Positions 34,452-45,260 of a stretch of 64,000 bases of DNA are shown here, piece by piece. The notes beneath the pieces are model-generated. The model was not told the origin of the DNA, ran no database searches, and worked only from the letters and a program-made list of their open reading frames with translations. Position numbers and translations under genes: made by a program. Source of the DNA: Uloborus plumipes (taxonomy: Eukaryota > Arthropoda > Arachnida > Araneae > Uloboridae); NCBI GenBank assembly GCA_038373865.1, contig JAXGGA010002222.1, forward strand, positions 1-64,000, given 5' to 3'. Within the stretch, counting starts at the first letter, position 1; each line of letters opens with the position of its first letter.

Positions 34452-35738
34452 AAGTACAAAGAGCATCAAAGAAAGAAAAAAAAGAAAAAAAAAACTCGTC
34501 CGTTAATAAAATGTCTCGAATTTCACTTTTAATCCGTTGGCAGTTGTTAAATATAAATAAAGAATATAATGTTCCCGTGAATGAAAAATTTTTGTTACAA
34601 AAAAATCGTCTGCAAAAAAATAAAAATAATAATAATAATAAATAAAATAAAACAAATGAATAAATAAACAAAAAATCGTCTGCACGTTCAGTAATTTTTT
34701 TCTGAGCCTGCATTTCCGCCATGTTCGCGGAGTCGGAGTCGGAATCAGAGTCCTCACCGAAGATTACTCAGAAAAGTACTTAACAAACATTATTTATCAT
34801 AACCATTTTCTTACAAAGTTAGTTTGAAGGAAATCCGACTTTAAGTTCAGGATCAACATTCAACTTAAATTCCCCGTAGACGCTAATGTTATTTTTTTTT
34901 CTTAACGGTTCAATATTGAACGAAAGATGATTCAAATCAAAAAGCGAAATATGGGAATGTATGGGAAAGCCTCTCCGAGATCTTTCAAACAAAAAAAAGT
35001 TTATTCCATTCGGACGGTTCACTCAAAAGTTATTAGGTGGGGAAAGGTTGCTTGAACGGTTCAATGTTGAACGAAAACAATGTTCAAATTGAAAATTTAA
35101 ATACGGTAATGAAGTGTCCTTGCTGAGATCCTTCGAACAAAGAAAAAGTTTATTTAAATCGGACTGTTCACTCAAAAGTTATTAGGAGCGACAGTTTGCT
35201 TGAGCGGTTCAATGTTGAACAAAAAATTGTTCAAATCGGAAATGTAAATACGGGAATGAAGTATCCTTGAAAAGTTCTTTCCAACAAAAAAAAGTTTGTT
35301 CAAATCGGACTGTTCAGTAAAAAGTTAGTATCGTGGGACCGGTTGTTTGAACGGCTCAAAGTTGAACCAAAAATTGTTCAAATCGAAAAATCAAATATGG
35401 GAATGAGCTGTACTCGCCGAGATCTTTCCAACAAAAAAAAGTTGTCCAAATCGGAATGTTCATTCAAAAGTTATTAGGGGGGGGGGGGGGACAGACAGAC
35501 AGACCGACAGACCGACACACAAATTCCCCATCTCAATACCCTACTTTCAAATTTTTAATTTTTCGATATTCATTTTATCTTTTTATTTTTTTTAACTTGG
35601 CGATATTTTTTGGACTTGGCGATATTGTTTTAACTTGGCGATATTTTTTTAACTTGGCGATATTTTTTAGATGCATTAAGCTACTTTTAATACTTTTTTC
35701 GTCTTTCTTTTATTTGTAACGGGAAAGTAGGCTAAAAA
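34096..35738 (-). mobile_element. Helentron-like element, family W copy D
   Basis: The hairpin is at about 34101-34116. Subterminal repeats lie at 34121-34135 and 35719-35733 and are exact 15-bp inverses. An AAAT microsatellite occupies 34373-34452. Internal direct repeats start near 34906, 35058, 35206 and 35351, giving periods of about 152, 148 and 145 bp. Near the far end the unit AACTTGGCGATATTTTTT occurs four times (35593-35670), against two in copies B and C. The 144-codon low-complexity frame is not a gene. Confidence 0.7.
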
Positions 35739-36737
35739 GGAGAAAATCCCACCCTTTTTTTTGTTGAAGATACAAATTTAATGTTCAAAATATTATTTAA
35801 ATTCGAAATTCAAAATATTATTTACGTGAATCAAAGCAAAAAGAGAAGTTATCAGGCGTTCTCTCTTGAAACCAAAATGGCGGATAAGTTAACTCTTCTC
35901 ATAGTGGCTTTAGTCAGAGCCACCGAATATAAAATGTTTTATAAAGAAGGGGAACAAAAATGTGTAAGAACCACGCTGAATAAGTTTTCATTTTGCAAAC
36001 TGAAAACGAGCCGAGCCTCTTTTCCTCTCAGAGGATTTAAAGGTAATGTCCCAGAAAATGGAAATTTTATCATGTTTAGTCTTTCTTGTAAATTTCGCTT
36101 TAAGATAACACGATTCTAGAAGACTGTGGCGAATTTCAGGTCTTGGATGCACAGAAAGAAACTCGCTTTCTGGATTTGTTGGATACGTCTTTATATTATG
36201 AGGAAGAGCTTGAAATTTGGTTGAAAAAAAAAATTAAATCTACTTTCCAGTTTTACTTTGCATGAAAAGAAAATCGTATATTCTTCTACTAATGGTGTTA
36301 CATTATGCTAAAATGCAACGAGGAAGTTTAAAATCAGAATTTTTTAAATATTTATGAACCTTAATGTTTCTTTCTCGCATTCTCTTTCATCCTTCGAAAA
36401 AAAAACACGGTTTCTCTCTATTTTGTACTGAACTTAAAACCACATAAAACTCCTAAAAGAACTACATAATTACGATGTAAATTATTTCGAAGTACTTAAA
36501 AGGGAATACCGCAGCTGAATGCAAAGCGAGCCATGATAGGAATGGTATATAGCATGCTAAAGAAATTACGGGTTAATTAAATATTTAACGGCACTTATTT
36601 AAAGTTAAGAGCTGTAGTTAAGCAAGAATATTTAAAATGAAGAAGTATTCACTCGAAGCTACAAAATGTGGTGCTAAAAGAGCGAGAATAACGTAAGTTA
36701 TAATTTGTTTTGAGCTAATGGATTTTTTAACAATTGG
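35739..36737. other. No supported gene; one weak exon-like frame
   Basis: A frame at 35781-36119 contains AAAATGGCGGATAAG, an initiation-like context, and a possible GTAATG donor near 36043. The peptide (MADKLTLLIVALVRATEYKM...) matches no family I recognise. I treat it as non-coding unless transcript evidence says otherwise. Confidence 0.3.
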
Positions 36738-36780
36738 AAGGGCTTGAGAGATAAAGGGGTCATGTAACAAAACCTTATAG

Positions 36781-37729
36781 GGGCGATTCTCTGTAAACTG
36801 GTAATTCGCTGTCCGGACCGAGTATTTTAAAAATAATAAAGTGTAATAAAGTAATTATTACTCTTAATATAAGTAAAGCATTAATACTTTGTGGCCCAAT
36901 TGTATTTGGAGTGGTAACTATTAAATTTTTTTTCTGTAAATTATCTAAGCACCAAAAACACAGTCCCCTGGCTGTCCCAATCCAGTAGTTTAACACTTCA
37001 AGGCAATATTTCAAAAAACCTATTAACACTACATAAATTTGGCAATTAATATCTAAAAATAGAATAATGCAACTATATCTTTTTTCTGAAATAAGGTCTA
37101 ATTACGTATTTCTAAAACTTAAAATTGTCATGTAAATTCTGTCCGGAGATTTTTCAAACAGTCCCCTGCCACAAGTTCGAGGCTCCAATAGAAATAATCT
37201 GTTACCCTTGCAAATGTTTTTTGTCATGAAGTTTAAAGTAGTCAGGCTGAATTTGCGGAAACTGCTGAGAACGGTGTTGAAACGATACTTTGTTTAGTTT
37301 CAGAGCCACATTTGTGATGAAAGTATGCATCAGGGTCGTTACGAAAACAGTCCTCTGGGAAGTGATTTTATTAATGTCAATTAGTTTAATTATGAAACAT
37401 ATTAGTTATTATGTCCACGATTTGTGCTTGAATTTATAGGTAGTCTCGTAACCAATTATGTTCCAATAGTTTTGCGTAAAAAGAGCATTATTACGTAAAA
37501 AGAGCAAAAACACAGTCACCTGGCACAGTCCCCTGCTTCGTTATACTAGGAAGGGGACTTACCCCCTATCATGATTTATCAGAAAAACACAATCTTCAAT
37601 TGGCCCTCTTTCAAACCAAAGTAATAGATTCATTTTCTGAGCAATAGTATTATAATTATACGAACATTTCAAAAAACCATGCCCGGACAGATTTCGTGTG
37701 AAAAATGACGAGTTTACAGAGAATCGCCC
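36781..37729. mobile_element. TIR element of unknown superfamily with repeated CAGTCCCCTG motif
   Basis: A 949-bp element has exact 19-bp terminal inverted repeats GGGCGATTCTCTGTAAACT and an apparent ATAG duplication (36777-36780, 37730-37733). Inside, CAGTCCCCTG or a one-base variant occurs at 36961, 37159, 37348, 37513 and 37526, and TGTCCGGA-like motifs lie near both ends and once in the middle. There is no transposase. I cannot assign the superfamily. Confidence 0.65.
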
Positions 37730-38146
37730 ATAGATTAGAGTAACCTAGGTTTAAAGTTTTATTGTTGCGGCTTCTTAAGTTTTTTGGTTTTGTCGTTAAG
37801 TGAGCGTATGGAATTGGTCTAATGACATCTATAATTCAACTTCGCAGAGATGGCCTATGACTCCTCCTTTTTTCAGGATTGTCCATTTTTAGGAAGGGGT
37901 GATACGTAGATGAAAATTGAGGAATGAGATTCACAATTGATGGGGGAATTTGAATGGGTAGAAATTCCACCTATTTTAATACCTATTTTAAGGAATGAAC
38001 TAGTTTTCTCATTTGATTGATACCGGCCATCTCGTCGCGGTTGAATTATATTTTTTATTGTACCAAGTGTTGTTTGCTTACCTGGGTCCAGATTGTATTT
38101 TTAAAACATGTAACATTGCCCCTTCATGCACCCAGCACTTCAATTG

Positions 38147-38293
38147 AAAGGGCAAGTGGATAAAGGAGTTATGTGACAATTTTTGAAAAACTTACTTTTT
38201 ACCATAGATGAAGGTGATAAGGTAATAATTTTTTTTGAAAGCTTTTTCTAGAATAAAAAAAAATGTCACATATCACCTTTATTCACTTGCCCG
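38147..38293. mobile_element. 147-bp MITE with 8-bp target duplication
   Basis: The ends are AAAGGGCAAGTGGATAAAGG and the inverse of CGGGCAAGTGAATAAAGG. They are flanked by TTCAATTG at 38139-38146 and 38294-38301. The 8-bp duplication suggests a hAT-type origin. A further half copy lies at 38363-38397. Confidence 0.6.
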
Positions 38294-38514
38294 TTCAATT
38301 GTGTTTGTGAGTTATCACACTTGAACACACTAGTCTGAGATTGTGTAAATCGGCGAAATTCAAATGTCACATATCACCTTTATCCACTTGCCCCTTCTAT
38401 TACGAGAACTTTATAGCATAGCATTTACTACATAAAAATGTATATGAAAATATGTTTCGCTAAAGTATGAATGTGTCGCAATTGATTTCCGTTCTTCGCA
38501 TAGCTTTCAATATA

Positions 38515-39165
38515 CAGGGTGTCCACTCCAATCGTGGACCAATAGCTAATTTCTAAACCGTTAGAGATAAGCATATAGTTTATTTAGGAAAAAATCTCCA
38601 AATTATGAAAGGAATTTTGGTTCTATTCAATGTTTTTCAAAAAATCAAATTTTGAAAGAGTTACGAAATTTAAATTTTTATACAGCCCCCCAGTCCTATC
38701 AATCATATTTAGTAAAACATTCTTGACACTGTAACGTTTAAAACTAAAAAAAATCACTGTTCTACGACAAAAATTTACCGAGTTATGACGTTTTGAAAAA
38801 TCAAGATTTTGAAGGATTTCGCATCCGTTCCCTTATGCGATCTCTCGATGACGTCATGAAATAATGCAAAATCTTGATTTTTAAAAACGTCATAACTCGG
38901 TCAATTTTTGTCGTAGAACAGTGATTTTTCTTCAGTTTTAAACGTTACAGTGTCAAAAATGTTTTACTAAATATGATTGATAGGACTGGGGGGGCTGTAT
39001 AAAAATTTAAATTTCGTAACTCTTTCAAAATTTGATTTTTTGAAAAACATTGAATGGACCCAAAATTCCTTTCGTAATTTGGAGATTTTTTCCTAAATAA
39101 ACTCTATGCTTATCTCTAACGGTTTAGAAATTAGCTATTGGTCCACGATTGGAGAGGACACCCTG
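38515..39165. mobile_element. Fold-back MITE with TA target site, copy 2
   Basis: The 651-bp length is identical to the copy at 9417. Termini CAGGGTGTCC and GGACACCCTG are flanked by TA. The halves are long reverse complements around GATCTCTCGATGACGTCATG. The preserved palindrome and equal length in two distant copies suggest recent movement or constraint on the hairpin form. Confidence 0.85.
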
Positions 39166-39540
39166 TATATAAATACAACATGATCAAAGACTGAAGAAAA
39201 ATTACAAAACCTTGGGCACTAAAAGAAGAAAGTAGTCGGAAAAGTTATAGGGAAACTCAGGATAGCTTGGCTTCTGAGCTATTCTTGGTTCTGAAAGAGC
39301 TAGACGCCACCAAGGCATTCCTTTCCGACGGTTGGAAAAAATGGACATATTTTTTTCGCCTCACTCTTACATTATCAAAAATTATTTCGGGCTAAAAATT
39401 AAAAACTTTCTGACATAGTCAAGTCACTTTTTTACTTGTATTGCTAAGCAAAAAGTTTTTCTTTTCAATGTGTTTTTAATTGTTATTTTTGAAATGCATT
39501 TTACATATCACAAACAAACAAATAACAATATTAGGGTTGC
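39166..39540. other. No gene seen
   Basis: AT-rich spacer between two elements, with no repeat end recognised. Confidence 0.5.
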
Positions 39541-39980
39541 TTAACCCTTCACTGCACGATTTTTAATATTTTCATGAAAAAAATTATATGTTACCTTTAA
39601 ATAGCCCTGAGTTCAGGAAAAATGAAGAAAAAAATTAATCTTAAAAATTTGCACCAAAAATGATGTTTTAACTGTTTGTTCTACATATGCCACAAAGCAC
39701 ATAGTATGTGCTTATACTGATAAGTGTAATAATCTACAATGTGTTTCGTGCCATTAGTGGAACAAACAAATTTTTGCCACTAAGTACACCATATATATTT
39801 AAACATATTTAGAACAGAGGAAATAATGATTAAGCACACTTTTTACGGTAATGCAGACACTCTATTTTTCAAAAGCAAAAACTGTGATACCTAGACTAGT
39901 GCAACTAACTAGTGCATAAAAATTACACTAAACTGTTATAGCAATTTTCCAGAAGGGGCACAAAGCTCAGTTTAACTGTA

Positions 39981-41270
39981 CCGTAAAATGGGGTTAATCG
40001 GAACACTTTTCAGCTTTGATTGTAAAAAAAGCAGTTAAAAGATTTTTTTTTAATTTTATTTTTTGGATAAAAACTTCGGTCTCGCTTTACTTTTGATATT
40101 CCAAGCAAAGACAAAAGATTTTGAACAATTACTATTAAAATATATAGCAAATTATGGGTGTTCCGAATCACCCCGCTGATAGGGGTCAATCGGAACACTT
40201 GTTAAAATTTTTATTTTTTTCAATTTAATCTGTAATAGGTCTCACAAACATGAGTAATATTGATGGGGGAGAATAAGAACAGATAATTATTGTCAAATAA
40301 ATGTATAATTTCAGTACCAGTAAACGTTTATAATTTGTGAAAATTCAAAATAATTTTGAACTCATGAAAAATGAAAAGTAATTTTAAGAAATACTTTTGA
40401 ATTGAAATACAAAGATTTACCATGAATGGAAGTCACTCATGTCGTCCACAAATATGTACTTGTCCTTAAAACTAGCAATTGTGACTTGGCTTAAGTTTTT
40501 TCATAACATCTCCTGGGATGAACTCTACCTTTTCTTTAGTTTTTTGAAATTTCTGGGTTTCGGGGATTGTCCTGAAAGATTTTTTCGCATATTCATCACT
40601 GTCTGTGTGCTGGACGTTTACTACATAAAGTCTATGCGACTTTCCCCCTTTTATTTTAAGTAAAAAGAAGTCTCCTGGAGAAAACATCTTTTGAAATCTG
40701 CAACTTTTGTCATTCTAAGATCTAGTTGCTCACGAGAAGGGATAAACAGTAATAAATCCTTGTCCTTGTCTTGATTAGAAGAATTAGGGTTAGAATCTTA
40801 AGTTTTCAAACAGTTTTCTTCAAATAAGTTTGAATTGGAACAACAGAACTAAGTGTTCCGATTCACCCCGCAAATTTTTTTCCTATGGCATTTTTCAGAA
40901 TTCTTCACTTTTATGACACAATTTATAAAAAATGTAAATTCTAATGTGGTATTCTGTTGTTTAGATACATGTATAATTGAAACATACCACTCATAGTTTT
41001 TAAATATAAGAAGGTTTGTTCTTGCATATGAAGTTTTGCAGTCTATGAAAATGTGATGTTTTCTAGCATTCAACGTGCAGCCCTCTTTAGAAGCCAGTAG
41101 CGTTGCCAGATTGACAAAAGTAATTTTTTCCTACTTCCTATGATCTTACCTTTCTAAAAAAAAATTCATGGCGAAAAATACTCAATAGTATATTTATGAA
41201 GAATTTCTTTGTACGGTCGGGAAGTTTTGTTCCGATTGACCCCGCTGTTCCTATACACCCCATTTTACGG
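39981..41270 (-). mobile_element. Tc1/pogo-like TA element carrying transposase remnant
   Basis: A 1290-bp element has 14-bp exact inverted termini CCGTAAAATGGGGT and TA on both sides (39979-39980, 41271-41272). The motif GGGTCAATCGGAACA or its complement recurs near both ends and at about 40157-40198 and 40854. A decayed coding fragment lies on the minus strand. It is nested inside the TTAA element, so it is the younger of the two. Confidence 0.75.
40472..40687 (-). pseudogene. C-terminal transposase-associated fragment
   Basis: The 71-codon frame contains SPGDFFLLKIKGGKSHRLYV, then VQHTDSDEYAKKSFR and FIPGDVMKKLKPS. This resembles the C-terminal domain found after the DDE region in some arthropod pogo/Tigger-type transposases (xPGDFVLVKF...D...IxxxLP). 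The upstream catalytic domain is missing, so it is a remnant. The family assignment is from memory and tentative. Confidence 0.4.
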
Positions 41271-41347
41271 TATTTAAATATCAGAGGAATATATGAGGGT
41301 TTTTTTGGTTTGTGCCAGATCAGGCACACCGTGCAGTGAAGGGTTAA

Positions 41348-41954
41348 ATGACATGATATGTGTGGGTATAAATCAATACTTTATCAAACGTATTCATCAT
41401 AGACCTGAGTACAATAATCCTACTGATCAACTAACCAAAGAATTCTTTATAACGAAATCTCATTATTACGAACTGTTTGTCGACCTCAACCGATGCAACA
41501 AGTCTCGTTTGTTACATCATAGATGGAATGTTAATTCAATATCCGTTAGAAAGTCTAAACTGAATCGATCGTTCTACTCTAACGTCTAAAAACATTTCTT
41601 TACGGGGGAACTTTGCAGAAACCAGCAAGGGATCTATAACTCGCCGTATAGCCCGGTTCTGCAAATAATGCTACAAAAAAACTTTATGGCTCCTTCAAAA
41701 CCTCATCGAAGCCCAGTTTTCAAAAGACTTTTTAGTAAACGGACTCCCCCCCCCCCCGCATATACAAAGGGTGTTACTCTTTGCAAGTTAAGTAATTACC
41801 ACAACAATGATTCATACATGTCGAATCACTTTAAGTTTTTAAATAATTTTTAAATATTTAAGTTGTTATTCTTTATTCGTACAAAATTGGAAGAAGGAAA
41901 AATGTATTCATAGATTTAAAAAAAAGAAGAAGTTACCAAAAAATTTTCAACTTA
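41348..41954 (+). repeat. Local repeat Y, copy 1, plus unique sequence
   Basis: 41598-41935 carries AGGGATCTATAACTCGCCG, GCAAATAATGCTAC, GTTACTCTTTGCAAGTTAAG and AAAAATGTATTCATAGATTT, recurring in the same order at 44301-44630 and partly at 45045-45260. A 98-codon frame at 41293-41589 overlaps the TTAA element end and shows no domain. Confidence 0.55.
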
Positions 41955-43039
41955 CAGTGAACTCTCACCTTTGCGTCTGCCTAGGGACCAACAGAAAAAG
42001 GCGCAAGTGAGAGAGACGTATAAGTGAACAAGCCTATTTAAAGGACGAAAACTCAACGTAGGCTCTAATGAGAGAGTGAATAAGAATGTTTCTATAGAAA
42101 AGGGATATATTACTACAGTTTGGCAATTACTGTAACGTAACTATAATGATAAGGAGAAAAAAAAAACAAAAGTTGTAGCATATCTAATTACAAACTGTTA
42201 CTTTTAAAAAGATGCATAATAGATAATTGTCCCTGTCCGAACTCTAGTTCATGCGGGAAAAATGCCTTCCGTGAGCAATTAAGGAGAAAGAGTAAAGAGG
42301 AAGGTAAAGAAAAATGCTTATTTTTTAAAGAAAATAAATAAATTCTCATACATTTAAGGGAAAATTCGGCACATAAGTGAAATATTTATCTTTAGAGCGA
42401 CGCATAAACGAATTATACTATCATTATTTTGCAATGGAATGTGCTGGGATCATTTAAAATCGTCGTATAAGTGAAAAAAGCGCATAAATGAGGCGGCGCA
42501 CTGTGTGGCATACGGGGCAAAAATCCACCGAATTCGCGCGGTTTGAGATAGCAACTTCTACTTGGTCTCAAAATGCGGAAAAATTCTTCTACTGTTTGCC
42601 ACTGATACCACGACTTTGAATTTTTTAACCCCTTTTTCCCGCCAGCGCCCTTAGTGGACTCAAGTCGCGATTTTGAAATCGAAAGTGAGTAACCATATTT
42701 TTTTCCTGATAGGTGGATCAATACAAAGTGAAATTGAAGGTAGAGGATGGTAGAACACAACTTTTGGTCGCTTCAGGGCCATTGTAAATGCTTTTACCTT
42801 CGTGTTAGGCATGATTTTTTACGTTTTTCTATTGGAAAAATGGGTTTTCTTGGTTTTCATACATCTCCCGAGCAAAAACAAATATATTTTTAATGTAAAC
42901 TATAACTGTTTATTCATTTTTAAAAGTTCGAAGCGTTAAGACCCCCCTACATTACCGAAAAATTGCTCAAAATCCAAATTTAAGCCCTAGATCCTACCAT
43001 TTTCTACGAGAACACATCTGTGTGTTTACGGAAAATTAC

Positions 43040-43500
43040 ATATTGTATTTTTAAATTAAGAAATTGCAATCGAGTTAATCAACAATAATTAACATTTATT
43101 TGAATTAATATGTGAAAGAAAAATTTTAAAAAATCTATCACTTTTTACATTTGTACACAAATTCTTGCATTGTCTGTAAATTAAGAAATTGCAATGGAGT
43201 TAATCAACAATAAAATTATCATTTATTGGAATAAATATAGAAAAGATTTTTTTTTAATTAATCACTTTTTACATTAATATACAAATTCTTCTTGCATTGT
43301 ATGCAAGTTAAAAAATTGCAATGGAGTTAATCAACAATAAAATTAACAATTATTTGAATAAATATACAAAAGAAAAACTTTAAAAAATCAGTCAATTTTT
43401 ACATTAAAAAAAATTCTTCTTGCATTGTCTGTAAATTAAGAAATTGCAATCGAGTTAATCAACAATAAAATTAACATTTATTTACATTAAATTAACATTA
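43040..43500 (+). repeat. Tandem repeat in the Transib-like loop
   Basis: About four units of roughly 110-130 bp share TTAAGAAATTGCAATSGAGT, then TAATCAACAATAA and TTCTTGCATTGT. They form most of the loop between the long inverted arms. Confidence 0.75.
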
Positions 43501-43659
43501 TTTTGCTGTATCTTTCTTTCTCAGTTTTGAGTATTGGCAACAAGCATAAAGAAAATAAAATAATTCTAAATTTGTGATAAAGTCCTATTGAAGCAGGATG
43601 CTAGAAAAAGTAAATGTCTTCTGTTTTGGTGAAATGCAGTTTTACCCTGAAAGCATTTA

Positions 43660-43705
43660 ATAAATAAATAAATAAATAAATAAATAAATATATATATATA
43701 CATAC

Positions 43706-43742
<37 letters not shown>
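43660..43742 (+). repeat. Compound microsatellite (AAAT)n(AT)n(AC)n
   Basis: Consecutive AAAT, AT and AC runs occupy about 80 bp just before the right arm of the long-TIR element. The minus-strand tyrosine/isoleucine-rich frame across it is not a gene. Confidence 0.9.
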
Positions 43743-44300
43743 AAATATATGCCATTTTCCCGCTATCACACAGATGTGTTCTCGTAGAAAATGGTAGGAT
43801 CTAGGGCTTAAATTTGGATTTTGAGCAATTTTTCAGTAATGTAGGGAGGTCTTAACACTTCGAACTTTTAAAAATGAATAAACAGATATAGTTTGCATTA
43901 AAAATATATTTGTTTTTTGCTCGGGAGATGTATGAAAACCAAGAAAACCAATTTTTCCAATAGAAAAACGTAAAAAATCATGCCTAACACGAAGGTAAAA
44001 GCATTTACATTGGCCCTGAAGCGACCAAAAGTTGTGTTCTACTATCTTCTACCTTCAATTTCACTTAGTATTGATCCACTTATCAGGAACAAAATATGGT
44101 TACTCACTTTCGGGTCCACTAAGGGCGCTGGCGGGAAAAAGGGGTTAAAAAATTAAAAATTGTGGTACCAGTGGCAAATAGTAGAAGAATTTTGCCGCAG
44201 TTTGAGACCAAGTAGAAATTGCTATCTCAAACCGCGCGAATTCGGTGGATTTTTGCCCCGTATGCCACACTGTACGGCGTATAAGTGAGTGTTCACTGTA

Positions 44301-44630
44301 ATATAATTCGCGGAAACGCAAACTCTGAAAAGGATCCATAACTCTCTTCTTCGTCCAGGCCTGAAAATAACGCTACGTATGAAGCAGTTTTATTATTGCT
44401 GAAAACCTTTATGGAATTGAAGTTTTCAAGAGATTTTTTTAGCACACGGGAAGTTTTTTTTTTTTCGCACAAACAATGAATGTTACTTTTTAAAAGTTAA
44501 GTAATCCCCACAACGATGGTTCATACATTTCTAGTCCTCTGAAGTCAAAAACATTTTTTATTTTTTGTTATTTCGTATTCAAGTAAAAATGTATTCACAC
44601 ATTAAAAAAAAAAAAATAGTAAACGGGCAT
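44301..44630 (+). repeat. Local repeat Y, copy 2
   Basis: It carries AAGGATCCATAACTCTCTTC, TGAAAATAACGCTACGTATG, AATGTTACTTTTTAAAAGTT and AAAAATGTATTCACACATTA, parallel to 41598-41935. The separation of copies 1 and 2 equals roughly one pogo-like MITE plus its insertion. Confidence 0.55.
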
Positions 44631-44636
44631 TTTTTT

Positions 44637-45040
44637 TTAGTACGCTTTAGTCGCTTCACATGTGAACTTGTTTGTTTGTTTGTTTGTATGTATGTAACTT
44701 TGAATAAAAGATAAAATTCACGTTCTTAACATATATAAAAGAAACATGTTTAATACTATTATTAATATTAAAGGCTAAACTATATTGCACGTTGATGTAT
44801 TTTAAGTGTGTTCAGTTGTTTGTATGTAACTCTGAATAAAAGATAAAATTCACGTTCTTTGCAAAAAAATATAAAAGCAATATAGTATTTAACATTATTA
44901 TTCATACTAAAGGTTAAACTATATTACATGTTGATGTATTATTATAAGTGCATGTAAACTTAGCGGAAATTCAACTTTTATTTTTGGTTTGATTAACTCT
45001 AAAAACGTATTTTTTAGTTTTTTTAAACTATAATTTAATT
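44637..45040 (+). repeat. Dispersed repeat R, copy 2
   Basis: Two tandem monomers of about 165 bp (GTATGTAACTYTGAATAAAA...ACTATATT...GTTGATGTATT) are followed by AACTCTAAAAACGTATTTTT. It matches repeat R at 15050 and 46465, without the palindromic insertion found in copy 1. Confidence 0.65.
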
Positions 45041-45044
45041 ATTT

Positions 45045-45260
45045 TTGCTTAAACATTAAATGTTACTCTTATAAGTTAAGTAATCACCACAACGATTTTT
45101 CATACATTTTGAGCTCTCTAAAAATAATATTTAAATGCTTACTCTAAAATTTAGTATTCAAATAAAAATGTATCCACTGAGAGAAAAACCAATCCCAAAC
45201 CTTTCTCTCCAGGATAGTTCGGGGAAACCAGCCAGGGATCCATAACTCGCCGGTTCTGCG
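45045..45260 (+). repeat. Local repeat Y, partial copy 3 upstream of the exon
   Basis: First the Y tail (GTTACTCTTATAAGTTAAGT, AAATAAAAATGTATCCACTG), then the Y head (ACCAGCCAGGGATCCATAAC, TCGCCGGTTCTGC). The repeat therefore runs into the presumed 5' untranslated or promoter region of the host exon. Confidence 0.5.

Larger units (their letters stand above)
36738..38397. mobile_element. Possible outer MITE with GGGCAAGTGGATAAAGG ends
   Basis: A degraded GAAGGGCTTGAGAGATAAAG at 36738 faces an inverted copy ending CTTTATCCACTTGCCCCTTC at 38397. Two other elements lie between. The pairing is an inference from two ends only. Confidence 0.35.
39545..41343. mobile_element. piggyBac-like element with nested insertion
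   Basis: TTAA (39541-39544) is followed by CCCTTCACTGCACG. The inverted end CGTGCAGTGAAGGG is followed by TTAA (41344-41347). Without the nested element the length is about 507 bp, close to the other TTAA MITEs here. The termini define a third TTAA family, distinct from families 1 and 2. Confidence 0.8.
42499..44274. mobile_element. Long-TIR element with Transib-like ends
   Basis: A 1776-bp element has ends CACTGTGTGGCATACGGGGC and TACAGTGTGGCATACGGGGC (inverted), arms of about 520 bp and a 740-bp AT-rich loop. CGGCG is directly duplicated at 42494-42498 and 44275-44279, and the empty site is known from the two sister pogo-like MITEs. A 5-bp GC-rich duplication plus CACWGTG-like ends matches what is known of Transib, the superfamily related to RAG1. 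There is no transposase, so superfamily membership is inferred. Confidence 0.65.
41955..44298 (-). mobile_element. pogo-like MITE, copy 2, split by a 1.8-kb insertion
   Basis: TA-flanked (41953-41954, 44299-44300) with CAGTGAACTCTCAC termini. 41955-42498 and 44280-44298 join to give a 563-bp element like the copies at 27966 and 46914. The insertion point is in GGCGGCG, beside the inner edge of one terminal repeat. Confidence 0.75.

Noticed and set aside
34288..34722. 144-codon minus-strand frame
   Set aside because: It is mostly Phe, Leu, Ile and Tyr runs derived from an AAAT microsatellite and A-runs inside a W element.
35781..36119. 112-codon frame containing AAAATGGCGG
   Set aside because: The initiation context is good, but the peptide matches nothing I know and no downstream exon is apparent. 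Left as a weak note only.
41293..41589. 98-codon frame next to the TTAA element
   Set aside because: It starts inside the mobile element and crosses its end, so the frame cannot be an original gene. No domain was recognised.
43566..43769. 67-codon frame rich in Tyr, Ile and Val
   Set aside because: It is a translation of the compound AT/AC microsatellite.
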